This document shows positions 1 through 5,419 of a stretch of DNA of 6,710 nt, one piece after another. A model generated the notes under the pieces. It was given only the letters and a program-made list of their open reading frames with translations, did not search any database and was not told the DNA's origin. This DNA comes from Candidatus Latescibacterota bacterium (GTDB taxonomy: Bacteria; Latescibacterota; UBA2968; UBA8231). A program made the position numbers and the translations under genes. How positions within the stretch are numbered: position 1 is the first letter of the stretch; each line of letters starts with the position of its first letter. The stretch spans positions 1 through 6,710 of the forward strand of contig JAJDYK010000306.1 of NCBI GenBank assembly GCA_022825185.1. The letters are read 5' to 3'.

Positions 1-252
1 GGTCGCGCCCTTCACCCACAACTCGTTGCGCGACGTGCTCCAAAACGCGGCCACGCCCTCGCGCCGCGTATAGTTCAGCGCCTCTTCATTAGCGTACCCC
101 ACGATCAGCACCTCGCCGCTATCCACGTCCTGCGCCACCACCGGCACCAACCCCTCGCCACAGGCCGCGGCCCGCTGCAACTTGCCAAAATCCAAGGCCA
201 ACTGCTGCCCTTCCTCCACTTCCTCATGCGTCATATTCTCTCGTTCAACCAC
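1..252 (-). CDS. hisI: Phosphoribosyl-AMP cyclohydrolase, 5' part (runs off left edge)
   Basis: HisI opens the purine ring of phosphoribosyl-AMP in the third step of histidine biosynthesis, in the cytoplasm. The 84 visible codons (from the GTG) carry the family's N-terminal half: LVPVVAQDVDSGEVLIVGYANEEAL at about residues 35-59, given here as LVPVVAQDVDSGEV then LIVGYANEEAL, followed by FWSTSRNELWVKG at 70-82. The metal-binding Asp and Cys residues of the family lie beyond the window, so catalytic integrity cannot be judged. The reading frame is open to base 1. I chose GTG at 252 because AGGAG (263-259) sits 6 nt before it. An in-frame ATG at 234 is the alternative and has only a weak GAGAG upstream. 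The gene is divergent from the transhydrogenase gene. Whether hisE is fused or adjacent cannot be seen. Confidence 0.93.
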   Translation of the reverse strand, partial: MVERENMTHEEVEEGQQLALDFGKLQRAAACGEGLVPVVAQDVDSGEVLIVGYANEEALNYTRREGVAAFWSTSRNELWVKGAT

Positions 253-343
253 GACGATCTCCTATTGTCAGCGCCTCTTTTAACTAGCCTTGCCTCCCCC
301 TCCAAGTCAAGCCTATATTCCCCGCCCGAAAGGACAAAACCCT
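253..343. promoter_or_regulatory. Divergent promoter region between hisI and the transhydrogenase gene
   Basis: This 91-bp gap must hold the 5' signals of two divergent genes. For the plus-strand gene a weak match is TTGCCT (290-295), an 18-bp spacer and TATATT (314-319). For hisI a weak match on the minus strand is TTGACT (310-305), an 18-bp spacer and TAGTTA (286-281), where the -10 is poor. The two proposals overlap, so transcription of the two genes could interfere. These are matches by eye only. The ribosome binding sites are clear: AAAGGA (329-334) for the plus gene and AGGAG (263-259) for hisI. Confidence 0.3.
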
Positions 344-1618
344 ATGCTTCTCGACACTGCTTACGAAATCGCCACCTCCAACATCCGCTTCGGCCCGGGC
401 ACCACCAAGGAGATCGGCATGGATCTAAAGGACCGGGGACTGAAGCGAGTCATGGTCTTGACCGACCCAAACTTGCGCGAGCAAGCACCCGTGCAGACGG
501 CCTTAGCGGCCATTGCCGAGGCGAGCGTCGAGTACGCGCTGTTCGACCAAGTGCGCGTCGAGCCAACCGACGCCTCGTTCAAGGCGGCGATTGCATTCGC
601 CCAACAAGGGTTTGACGGGTTCGTCGCCATCGGCGGCGGATCGGTGATGGACACGGCCAAAGCCGCCAACGTGTACACCACGTACCCAGCCGATTTCCTA
701 ACCTACGTCAACGCACCCATTGGCCGGGGCGAGCCAGTGCCCGGCCCACTCAAGCCGCTGATCGCCGTTCCCACCACTGCTGGCACCGGCAGCGAGACCA
801 CGGGCGTGGCAATTTTCGATTTCGTCGAGATGAAGGCCAAGACCGGCATGGCCCACCGCTACATGCGCCCGACCTTGGGCATCGTCGATCCAGACAACAC
901 GCGCTCCATGCCGCCGCAGGTGGCCGCCGCAACCGGCCTCGACGTGCTCTCACACGCCTTGGAATCCTACACGGCCCTGCCGTTTGATCAGCGGCCCCGA
1001 CCCGACCGTCCCCAACTGCGACCGGCCTACCAAGGCTCGAATCCCGTCAGCGACTTGTGGGCGCTGGAGGCTTTGCGGTTGGTGGAGCAATTTTTGCCCC
1101 GCGCCGTGGCCGACCCCAGCGACGACGAGGCTCGCAGCGCCATGTGCTTGGCCGCAGCCCTCGCTGGCATTGGCTTTGGCAACGCCGGCGTCCACTTGCC
1201 GCACGGCATGTCCTATCCAGTGGCTGGCATGGTGGAAAACTACGTGCCCGAGGGATACGCCATCAATTACCCGCTGGTGCCGCACGGGTTTGCCGTGATC
1301 GTCAACTCTCCTGCAGTCTTCCGCTTCACCGCGCCGACTTGCCCCCAGCGGCATCTGCGAGCTGCCGAAGTCTTGGGGGCCGATTGCACCGGAGCGAAAG
1401 ACGAGGACGCGGGCGCGATCTTAGCCGACCGCATCGTCTCGCTAATGCGCCAACTCGGCGCACCCAACGGCCTCAGCGCCCTCGGCTACGGCAGCCAGCA
1501 CATCCCGGCACTGGTCGAGGGCACACTGCCGCAGCACCGAGTGACCAAACTCTCGCCGCGAGCGGCTGATGCTGAGGAACTGGCGGGGATTTTTGCGGAC
1601 GCGCTGAGTTACTGGTAA
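344..1618 (+). CDS. Hydroxyacid-oxoacid transhydrogenase (ADHFE1-type iron-containing alcohol dehydrogenase)
   Basis: By similarity to ADHFE1 (EC 1.1.99.24), it moves reducing equivalents between a hydroxy acid such as 4-hydroxybutyrate and an oxo acid such as 2-oxoglutarate, giving succinic semialdehyde and 2-hydroxyglutarate with bound NAD. The 424-residue protein matches the ADHFE1 branch over its full length: AYEIATSNIRFG near the start, VRVEPTD at about 70-76, nucleotide-binding GGGS at 97-100 with D103, PTTAGTGSETTGVAIFD at 143-159, RPAYQGSNP at 226-234, and GTLPQHRVTKLSP near the end. Expected metal ligands are D200 and H204 (GLDVLSHALE), H287 (HGMSYP) and H314 (PHGF), all present. ATG 344 follows AAAGGA by 9 nt. 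A TTG at 290 would add 18 unconserved residues. It is transcribed alone and ends 10 nt from the convergent HicB-like gene. The family is secure; the physiological substrates are inferred. Confidence 0.9.
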   Translation: MLLDTAYEIATSNIRFGPGTTKEIGMDLKDRGLKRVMVLTDPNLREQAPVQTALAAIAEASVEYALFDQVRVEPTDASFKAAIAFAQQGFDGFVAIGGGSVMDTAKAANVYTTYPADFLTYVNAPIGRGEPVPGPLKPLIAVPTTAGTGSETTGVAIFDFVEMKAKTGMAHRYMRPTLGIVDPDNTRSMPPQVAAATGLDVLSHALESYTALPFDQRPRPDRPQLRPAYQGSNPVSDLWALEALRLVEQFLPRAVADPSDDEARSAMCLAAALAGIGFGNAGVHLPHGMSYPVAGMVENYVPEGYAINYPLVPHGFAVIVNSPAVFRFTAPTCPQRHLRAAEVLGADCTGAKDEDAGAILADRIVSLMRQLGAPNGLSALGYGSQHIPALVEGTLPQHRVTKLSPRAADAEELAGIFADALSYW

Positions 1619-1628
1619 GAAACTGCCT

Positions 1629-1826
1629 TCAAGCAGAGTAATGTGCTTTACGATGCTCAATCTCGGTGGCTGAAGCTGTCTCGAAAAACAACTCTAATGC
1701 CTCCTTCAAATTTTCCCTAGCCTCAGTCACGGTTGCGCCCTGACTAGCTATGTCCAACTCAGGGCAGAGGGCGACGTAGCTATCGCCTTCCCGTTCGATA
1801 ATTGCTGTCCACTGTCTGGTCATCAT
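1629..1826 (-). CDS. HicB-like antitoxin-family protein (short, no DNA-binding domain)
   Basis: This 65-residue protein (64 from the second ATG) has the HicB/UPF0150 partial RNase H-like fold signature: WTAIIEREGDSYVALCPELD at about 6-25, then ASQGATVTEARENLKEALEL. Family members either carry a C-terminal DNA-binding domain or stop near this length, as here. Tandem ATGs lie at 1826 and 1823. GGAGG (1833-1829) is 2 nt from the first and 5 nt from the second, so 1823 is the likelier start. Its start overlaps the stop of an upstream 44-aa ORF, implying translational coupling. No HicA-like toxin with a conserved His is present on either side. It could be a solitary antitoxin, a partner of the 44-aa protein, or an orphan with another role. 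It lies in a visibly less G+C-rich stretch than its neighbours. Confidence 0.85.
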   Translation of the reverse strand: MMTRQWTAIIEREGDSYVALCPELDIASQGATVTEARENLKEALELFFETASATEIEHRKAHYSA

Positions 1827-1957
1827 GACCTCCAGTCTTCTGGTTTGATGTGATTCACATGGCTAGACAAGATTATAGGGTTTTCAGGTCCCATCCCGTT
1901 TATCAATGTTACTCGTCCCACACACTCGTCCAATCGCCACCGTAATCTCCCCTCCAT
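1823..1957 (-). CDS. 44-residue small protein, translationally coupled to the HicB-like gene; function unknown
   Basis: I do not recognise this protein family with certainty. The frame opens with ATG at 1957 and ends with TGA at 1825-1823, which overlaps both tandem ATGs of the HicB-like gene. A very strong ribosome binding site, AGGAGGA (1968-1962), lies 4 nt before the ATG, and an in-frame TAG lies just upstream, so the start is well fixed. The 44 residues are basic at the N-terminus (MEGRLRWRLDE), then contain a beta-like stretch GRVTLING, a turn GPENP, hydrophobic PIILSSHV and an end HIKPEDWRS. There is no signal peptide, membrane segment or Cys pair. It is too short for HicA and lacks the HicA GSH-type motif. 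The RBS, the coupling and the protein-like composition support a real gene; the role is unknown. Confidence 0.7.
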   Translation of the reverse strand: MEGRLRWRLDECVGRVTLINGMGPENPIILSSHVNHIKPEDWRS

Positions 1958-1961
1958 CTGG

Positions 1962-1968
1962 TCCTCCT
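1962..1968 (-). promoter_or_regulatory. Near-consensus ribosome binding site of the 44-aa ORF
   Basis: The minus strand reads AGGAGGA followed by CCAG and the ATG at 1957. This is the strongest Shine-Dalgarno match in the window. Its position just after an in-frame TAG is the main evidence that the small ORF is translated from this start. Confidence 0.7.
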
Positions 1969-1979
1969 ACTGAGTAACA

Positions 1980-2012
1980 CATTCACGGTTTTTTAGAGAA
2001 ATTCCGTGAATG
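1980..2012. repeat. Perfect 9-bp inverted repeat between murB and the 44-aa ORF
   Basis: CATTCACGG (1980-1988) is repeated in inverted orientation as CCGTGAATG (2004-2012) with a 15-nt A/T-rich spacer. On the minus-strand transcript it starts 11 nt after the murB stop (2024) and ends 11 nt before the AGGAGGA of the small ORF. No T-run follows the stem on either strand, so it is not a standard intrinsic terminator. It could be an operator for the small ORF/HicB-like unit, an mRNA hairpin insulating it from murB, or a weak terminator. Confidence 0.6.
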
Positions 2013-2023
2013 AATTGCCGATT

Positions 2024-3064
2024 TTACGCCGAGCAGTATCCCCGCTCATCCCCCTCCTCCACCAACACCGGCTCCCGCTCCAACCGAATCCCAAAGGTCT
2101 GTTCCACCGCGTCCCGAATCTCACCGGCCAAGGCAAGCACTTCGCAGGTCGTCCCGCCGCGATTGACCAAAGCCAGCGCGTGTCGCTCTGAGATGCCAGC
2201 GCCGCCCCTTTGCAGCCCCTTGTGAAATCCCGCCTGCTCGACGAGCCAAGCAGCTGGCACCTTGACACCAGCCGCATCGGGAAAGCTCGGGACGTTGGGA
2301 TAGCGGTCCTTCAATGCGGCAAAGGCTTCCGCGTCGATGACTGGATTCAAGAAGAAGGAGCCGACGGAGCGGGAGTTGGGATCTTGCGGGTCGATGACCA
2401 TAGACTTGCTGCGGCGAAGCGCCAGCACCGCGTCGCGCACAGTAGCCAAGGTCGGTCGATCATCATCCACATGCCGGCGCAGCTCTGGATAGCGGATTTG
2501 CGGCTGGCCACTATCATCCAAGCGATACGTCACCGAGGTCACAATAAAGCGGTCGCGGTCGGCCCCCTTAAAGCGGCTCTGGCGGTAGGCAAAGCCGCAT
2601 TCAGCGGGAGCAAACGCAATCTCCTCCAAGGTCTGCCGGTCGAGCGCCCGCACCTCCACGATGGTGTCTTTCACTTCTTGGCCATACGCGCCCACGTTCT
2701 GAATGGGCGTCGCGCCCACCGACCCAGGGATGCCCGACAGACACTCCACGCCAGCCAAGCCGCGCTCCACACAGCACTGCACAAATTCATCCCAGTCCTC
2801 GCCAGCCGCTACCTCGACAGTCGCACCATTGAACACCACGCCACTGAGTCCCACTTTGAGCACCAAGCCGCTGTACCCCGCGTCGGCAAAGAGCACGTTG
2901 CTGCCGCCGCCGAGCACTTGCACGGGCAAACCCTCGGCCGCTGCCCACGTCAAGCAGGCGCGCATCTCGTCTAGGGAGGTACACTCGGCCAAGTAGCGCG
3001 CAGGGCCGCCGAGGCCCATGGTGGTGAGGGGGGCGAGGGGGATGTTCTCGCGGAGGATTTGCAT
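2024..3064 (-). CDS. murB: UDP-N-acetylenolpyruvoylglucosamine reductase (type I MurB)
   Basis: MurB uses FAD and NADPH to reduce UDP-GlcNAc-enolpyruvate to UDP-MurNAc, an early cytoplasmic step of peptidoglycan synthesis. The protein is 346 residues, close to the 342 of the E. coli enzyme. Domains in order: N-terminal FAD-binding part with NIPLAPLTTMGLGGPA at 7-22, LGGGSNVLF at 51-59 and IPGSVGATPIQNVGAYG at 112-128; then the C-terminal substrate domain. The expected catalytic residues are present: R161 in YRQS, S236 in GSFFLNP and E331 in REPVL. The start ATG at 3064 follows AGAGG (3075-3071) by 6 nt. No other cell-wall gene is adjacent. Downstream on the same strand, after 66 nt, comes the 44-aa ORF/HicB-like unit, which may be read through from murB. 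Upstream lies a MITE-like element that may separate murB from its original control region. Confidence 0.97.
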   Translation of the reverse strand: MQILRENIPLAPLTTMGLGGPARYLAECTSLDEMRACLTWAAAEGLPVQVLGGGSNVLFADAGYSGLVLKVGLSGVVFNGATVEVAAGEDWDEFVQCCVERGLAGVECLSGIPGSVGATPIQNVGAYGQEVKDTIVEVRALDRQTLEEIAFAPAECGFAYRQSRFKGADRDRFIVTSVTYRLDDSGQPQIRYPELRRHVDDDRPTLATVRDAVLALRRSKSMVIDPQDPNSRSVGSFFLNPVIDAEAFAALKDRYPNVPSFPDAAGVKVPAAWLVEQAGFHKGLQRGGAGISERHALALVNRGGTTCEVLALAGEIRDAVEQTFGIRLEREPVLVEEGDERGYCSA

Positions 3065-3100
3065 GAGACGCCTCTGAGCATTTGCGTTGTTAGTTATTAT

Positions 3101-3280
3101 TAACTGATGTTACGCATGGGTTCCCTGCTGTTCTACCTAAAGGCGCGGTGCAGCGCGTCGGGCTGCGTTTTGGACCCCTCCCCCGACCCCTCCCCGACAC
3201 GGGAAGGGGAGCCTTAGTTCCCCCTTCCTCTCAGGAAGGGGCTAGGGGGTAGGTCCCACACCGCTGCGTAATATCAGTTA
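3101..3280. mobile_element. MITE-like element with 16-bp terminal inverted repeats
   Basis: The left end TAACTGATGTTACGCA (3101-3116) and right end TGCGTAATATCAGTTA (3265-3280) are inverted copies with one mismatch in 16. If the outer TA on each side is a target duplication, the element proper is 3103-3278, with 14-bp ends. Inner matches such as GCGGTG (3145-3150) with CACCGC (3259-3264), and a C-rich left arm (3171-3199) with a G-rich right arm (about 3233-3257), make most of the element a long imperfect inverted repeat. It has no coding capacity. TA duplication would fit mobilisation by a Tc1/mariner-like (IS630-type) transposase, but this is inference. It fills most of the gap between the divergent murB and deoxyribosyltransferase genes. 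Confidence 0.65.
3202..3241. repeat. Mutually exclusive hairpins in the core of the MITE-like element
   Basis: CCCCTTCCT (3221-3229) can pair with AGGAAGGGG (3233-3241) across a 3-nt loop, or its first 8 bases can pair with GGAAGGGG (3202-3209) across an 11-nt loop. The two pairings exclude each other. The likely reason is palindromic element structure rather than an attenuator, because no leader peptide or T-run is nearby. Confidence 0.55.
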
Positions 3281-3286
3281 TTCAAT

Positions 3287-3302
3287 ATAGCCAAATAGCC
3301 AA
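3287..3302 (+). repeat. Two tandem copies of ATAGCCAA upstream of the deoxyribosyltransferase gene
   Basis: ATAGCCAA occurs twice back to back, ending 3 nt before the GGAG ribosome binding site (3306-3309). It is short enough to be chance. It could also be a binding site or a slippage product near the edge of the inserted element. Confidence 0.3.
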
Positions 3303-3316
3303 ACCGGAGCGCATTG

Positions 3317-3787
3317 ATGAAAAAGACCCTCTATCTCGCCAGCCCGTATGGATTCTCGGCCCAATGGAAGGAGCGGCTCCTGCCCCAGTTCGTCTCTGCC
3401 TTAGAGGCGTTGGGGGCTGAAGTCTGGGAGCCTTTTGCCCGCAACAACCAAGTCGATTTTTCCGCGCCGGGTTGGGCCTACCAAGTCGGCCAAGCGGACT
3501 TGCGCGACGTAGTCGAGGCCGACGCGATCTTCGCCATTGTCAACGGCACGCCCCCGGACGAAGGGGTGATGGTCGAGTTGGGCGCGGCCATTGCCCTCGG
3601 CAAGCCGACCTTTCTCTTCCGCGACGACTTCCGCCGCTGCACGGATTCCGAAAACTACCCCCTAAACCTGATGCTGTTCACCGGCCTGCCAGAAGACGGC
3701 TGGGAAGCCTACTACTACACATCGCTCGCAGAAATTAGTGCGCCCGACAAGGCCCTAGCGCGCTGGCTGCGGGACGAACGGAGCTGA
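3317..3787 (+). CDS. Nucleoside 2-deoxyribosyltransferase family protein
   Basis: Family members cleave or exchange the base of 2'-deoxynucleosides (some act on nucleotides) through a covalent deoxyribosyl-Glu intermediate, in nucleoside salvage or clearance of damaged nucleotides. The protein is 156 residues, the usual length. It starts with the family's LYLASPYGF strand-loop, then has ADAIFAIVNG at about 68-77 and TPPDEGVMVELGAAIALGKP at 78-97. D69, D81 and E87 line up with the family's acidic residues; the six-residue gap from D81 to nucleophile E87 matches the known enzymes. ATG 3317 follows GGAG (3306-3309) by 7 nt; the adjacent TTG at 3314 is spaced too closely. The stop is 3 nt before glcF, whose GGAG lies inside this gene's 3' end, so the two are co-transcribed and probably translationally coupled. 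Substrate is not predictable from sequence. Confidence 0.88.
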   Translation: MKKTLYLASPYGFSAQWKERLLPQFVSALEALGAEVWEPFARNNQVDFSAPGWAYQVGQADLRDVVEADAIFAIVNGTPPDEGVMVELGAAIALGKPTFLFRDDFRRCTDSENYPLNLMLFTGLPEDGWEAYYYTSLAEISAPDKALARWLRDERS

Positions 3788-3790
3788 CCT

Positions 3791-5074
3791 ATGCGCACGA
3801 CCATTCCCCCTCATCTGCTCCAAGACCCAGAAGTTGAAGCCTCCGAAAAGGTTTTGCGCGCCTGCGTCCACTGCGGCTTTTGCAATGCCACCTGCCCCAC
3901 CTACCTACTCACCGGCAACGAACTCGAAGGCCCGCGCGGCCGCATTTACCTCATCAAAAGCGTTCTCGAAGAGGACATCCCCCCGACCCGCCAAACGGTC
4001 GAACACATCGACAACTGCCTCGGCTGCCTCGCGTGCGAGACCACCTGCCCGAGCGGCGTGGACTATTCGCTCCTCTTGGAAGCGGCCCGACCGCGACTAG
4101 ATCAGCTCGTCAAGCGGCCATTGATGGACCGCCTACTGCGCGCCCTGCTGACGCGGATGCTGCCCTACCCTGGCCGCACGCGCTTGGCGCTCAAAATGTC
4201 TGGCGTGGGCCGCGCGTTCTCCTTCCTGATGCCCCGCGTCATGCGGCCCCTGTTAGCCATGGCACCCAAGCGATTGCCGCGACCGGCTGCTGTAGCCCGG
4301 CCCGGCGTCGTGCCAGCCGAGGGCACGCGTCGGCTGCGCGTGGCCCTGCTCACCGGATGCGTCCAACAGGTGTTGGGACCGCAGATCAACGACGCGACTG
4401 TGCGGCTGCTGACGCGGTTGGGGGCCGAGGTGGTCATCCCGCCGGATATGGGCTGTTGCGGCGCACTGACTTTTCACATGGGTGAGCGCAAGCGCAGCCT
4501 CAAGCTAATGCAGCGCACCATTGCGGTTTGGCATCGCGAACTGGAAACGGGTGGCTTGGACGCGATTGTGCTCAACACGTCGGGGTGCGGCACGGCCATC
4601 AAAGAATACGATCACATCTTCCGCCACGACCCGCAGTGGGCCGACAAGGCCAAGGCGGTAGTGGAACGGGTGCGGGATGTGTCCGAAGTGGTGGAGCAAT
4701 TGGGATTGGGCGAGGCCAACCACGCGCCGGCCCTAAAGGTGGCGTATCACGACGCCTGTTCCCTCCAACACGGCCAGCACGTCACCGACCCGCCGAGGCA
4801 ACTGCTCAGAGAAGCGGGCTTTGAGGTCGTCGAGGTGCCCGAGGGCCATATCTGCTGCGGCAGCGCGGGCACGTACAACATGCTGCGCCCCGACTTGGCG
4901 CAACAGCTACAAGCGCGCAAAGTAGAGCACATCGCCAGCGTCGCGCCGCAAATCGTGGCGGCGGGCAACATCGGCTGCATGGAACAAATCGCCGCCCGCG
5001 CCGAAGTACCAGTCGTCCACACCGTCGAACTGTTGGATTGGGCGACGGGCGGGCCGCGGCCAGCGAATGTGTAG
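3791..5074 (+). CDS. glcF: Glycolate oxidase iron-sulfur subunit
   Basis: GlcF is the electron-transfer subunit of the membrane-associated GlcDEF complex, which oxidises glycolate to glyoxylate. The protein is 427 residues (E. coli GlcF is 407). Two [4Fe-4S] motifs lie at the N-terminus: C25, C28, C31, C35-P and C76, C79, C82, C86-P. Two CCG domains follow: C190, C222-C223-G and C266; then C323, C355-C356-G and C396. ACVHCGFCNATCPTY, ELEGPRGRIYLIK and ICCGSAGTYNM are close to GlcF rather than LutA/LldE or HdrB-type proteins. ATG 3791 follows GGAG (3780-3783) by 7 nt. The usual partners glcD and glcE are not in the window, and the next gene is a TA module with its own promoter. The only operon partner visible is the deoxyribosyltransferase gene upstream, an unusual pairing. 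Confidence 0.93.
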   Translation: MRTTIPPHLLQDPEVEASEKVLRACVHCGFCNATCPTYLLTGNELEGPRGRIYLIKSVLEEDIPPTRQTVEHIDNCLGCLACETTCPSGVDYSLLLEAARPRLDQLVKRPLMDRLLRALLTRMLPYPGRTRLALKMSGVGRAFSFLMPRVMRPLLAMAPKRLPRPAAVARPGVVPAEGTRRLRVALLTGCVQQVLGPQINDATVRLLTRLGAEVVIPPDMGCCGALTFHMGERKRSLKLMQRTIAVWHRELETGGLDAIVLNTSGCGTAIKEYDHIFRHDPQWADKAKAVVERVRDVSEVVEQLGLGEANHAPALKVAYHDACSLQHGQHVTDPPRQLLREAGFEVVEVPEGHICCGSAGTYNMLRPDLAQQLQARKVEHIASVAPQIVAAGNIGCMEQIAARAEVPVVHTVELLDWATGGPRPANV

Positions 5075-5112
5075 CGGGGCTGAATCCATTCTTCTGACTA
5101 AGTAAGGCTTCA

Positions 5113-5141
5113 TTGACAAAAAGAGGCGTGCATTTTAATAT
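5113..5141 (+). promoter_or_regulatory. Sigma70-type promoter of the Phd/PIN toxin-antitoxin pair
   Basis: A perfect -35 box TTGACA (5113-5118) is followed by a 17-bp spacer and TAATAT (5136-5141), a 4/6 match to the -10. TTTAAT (5134-5139) is a closer -10 match but with only a 15-bp spacer. Transcription would start near 5148, about 30 nt before the antitoxin ATG. Confidence 0.6.
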
Positions 5142-5166
5142 GGTCATATAAAACGACTATATAGTC
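5138..5166. promoter_or_regulatory. Paired palindromic operators over the TA promoter
   Basis: ATATGGTCATAT (5138-5149) is an inverted repeat apart from its central GT and overlaps the -10. GACTATATAGTC (5155-5166) is a perfect 12-bp palindrome in the leader, directly before the AGGAG ribosome binding site (5167-5171). The related half-sites ATGGTC (5140-5145) and ATAGTC (5161-5166) are 21 bp apart, two helical turns, in the same orientation. Phd/YefM antitoxins bind palindromes at their own promoter with toxin as co-repressor, so autoregulation here is the natural reading. Confidence 0.6.
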
Positions 5167-5179
5167 AGGAGTTGAGACC

Positions 5180-5419
5180 ATGCAGATGTCCATCAGCGAA
5201 TTCAAAGCCAAATGCACCCAAGTCGTCCGCGAAGTCGGCACCAAATACCAAGCCGTGGAGTTGACCAATCGCGGCAAGGTCGTAGCGCAAGTCGTCCCCC
5301 CCGAGCCGGAGGCCAAGCCCGACCCCCAATCCTTCTTCGGCTCCCTCCGCGGTACTGTCGCGTACCAGCCCGGTTGGGATGAGCCGCTCGGCGAGGATGA
5401 TTGGGAAGCCTGTCAGTGA
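5180..5419 (+). CDS. Phd/YefM-family antitoxin
   Basis: The 79-residue protein has the Phd/YefM N-terminal dimerisation and DNA-binding part: MSISEFKAKCTQVVREV at about 3-19, then AVELTNRGKVVAQVVPP at 25-41. A variable linker leads to a C-terminal segment FFGSLRGTVAYQPGWDEPL then EDDWEA, typical of antitoxins paired with PIN-domain toxins, where it is expected to wrap the toxin active site. ATG 5180 follows AGGAG (5167-5171) by 8 nt; a second in-frame ATG at 5186 is spaced too far. Its TGA overlaps the GTG of the toxin (GTGA), giving tight coupling. It likely represses its own promoter through the palindromes upstream. Confidence 0.92.
   Translation: MQMSISEFKAKCTQVVREVGTKYQAVELTNRGKVVAQVVPPEPEAKPDPQSFFGSLRGTVAYQPGWDEPLGEDDWEACQ

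Noticed and set aside
226..615. A 129-codon plus-strand frame over the hisI/transhydrogenase boundary
   Set aside because: It covers the divergent hisI start on the opposite strand and then runs out of frame through the transhydrogenase gene. The composition is Arg/His-rich as expected of a shadow frame.
1619..1650. An intrinsic terminator between the transhydrogenase and HicB-like genes
   Set aside because: Only a 4-bp stem (CTGC/GCAG) with no T-run is seen at the junction.
1442..1660. A 72-codon minus-strand frame overlapping the HicB-like 3' end, which could continue a longer HicB C-terminus after a frameshift
   Set aside because: The shifted frame gives HITLLEGSFLP, unlike the usual end of HicB-like proteins, and lies mostly antisense to the conserved end of the transhydrogenase.
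1827..1992. A HicA toxin gene next to the HicB-like gene
   Set aside because: Both strands were read. The only supported frame is the 44-aa ORF, which lacks the HicA His motif and length.
2210..2974. A 254-codon open frame on the plus strand
   Set aside because: It is fully antisense to murB, whose catalytic residues and full-length match are clear. The translation has no recognisable motif and no ribosome binding site.
3140..3260. A small RNA or CRISPR-like repeat in the G/C-rich intergenic segment
   Set aside because: There are no regularly spaced direct repeats. The structure is explained by one long imperfect inverted repeat bounded by terminal inverted repeats.
5075..5112. A terminator after glcF
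   Set aside because: No stable stem with a following T-run can be drawn before the TA promoter.
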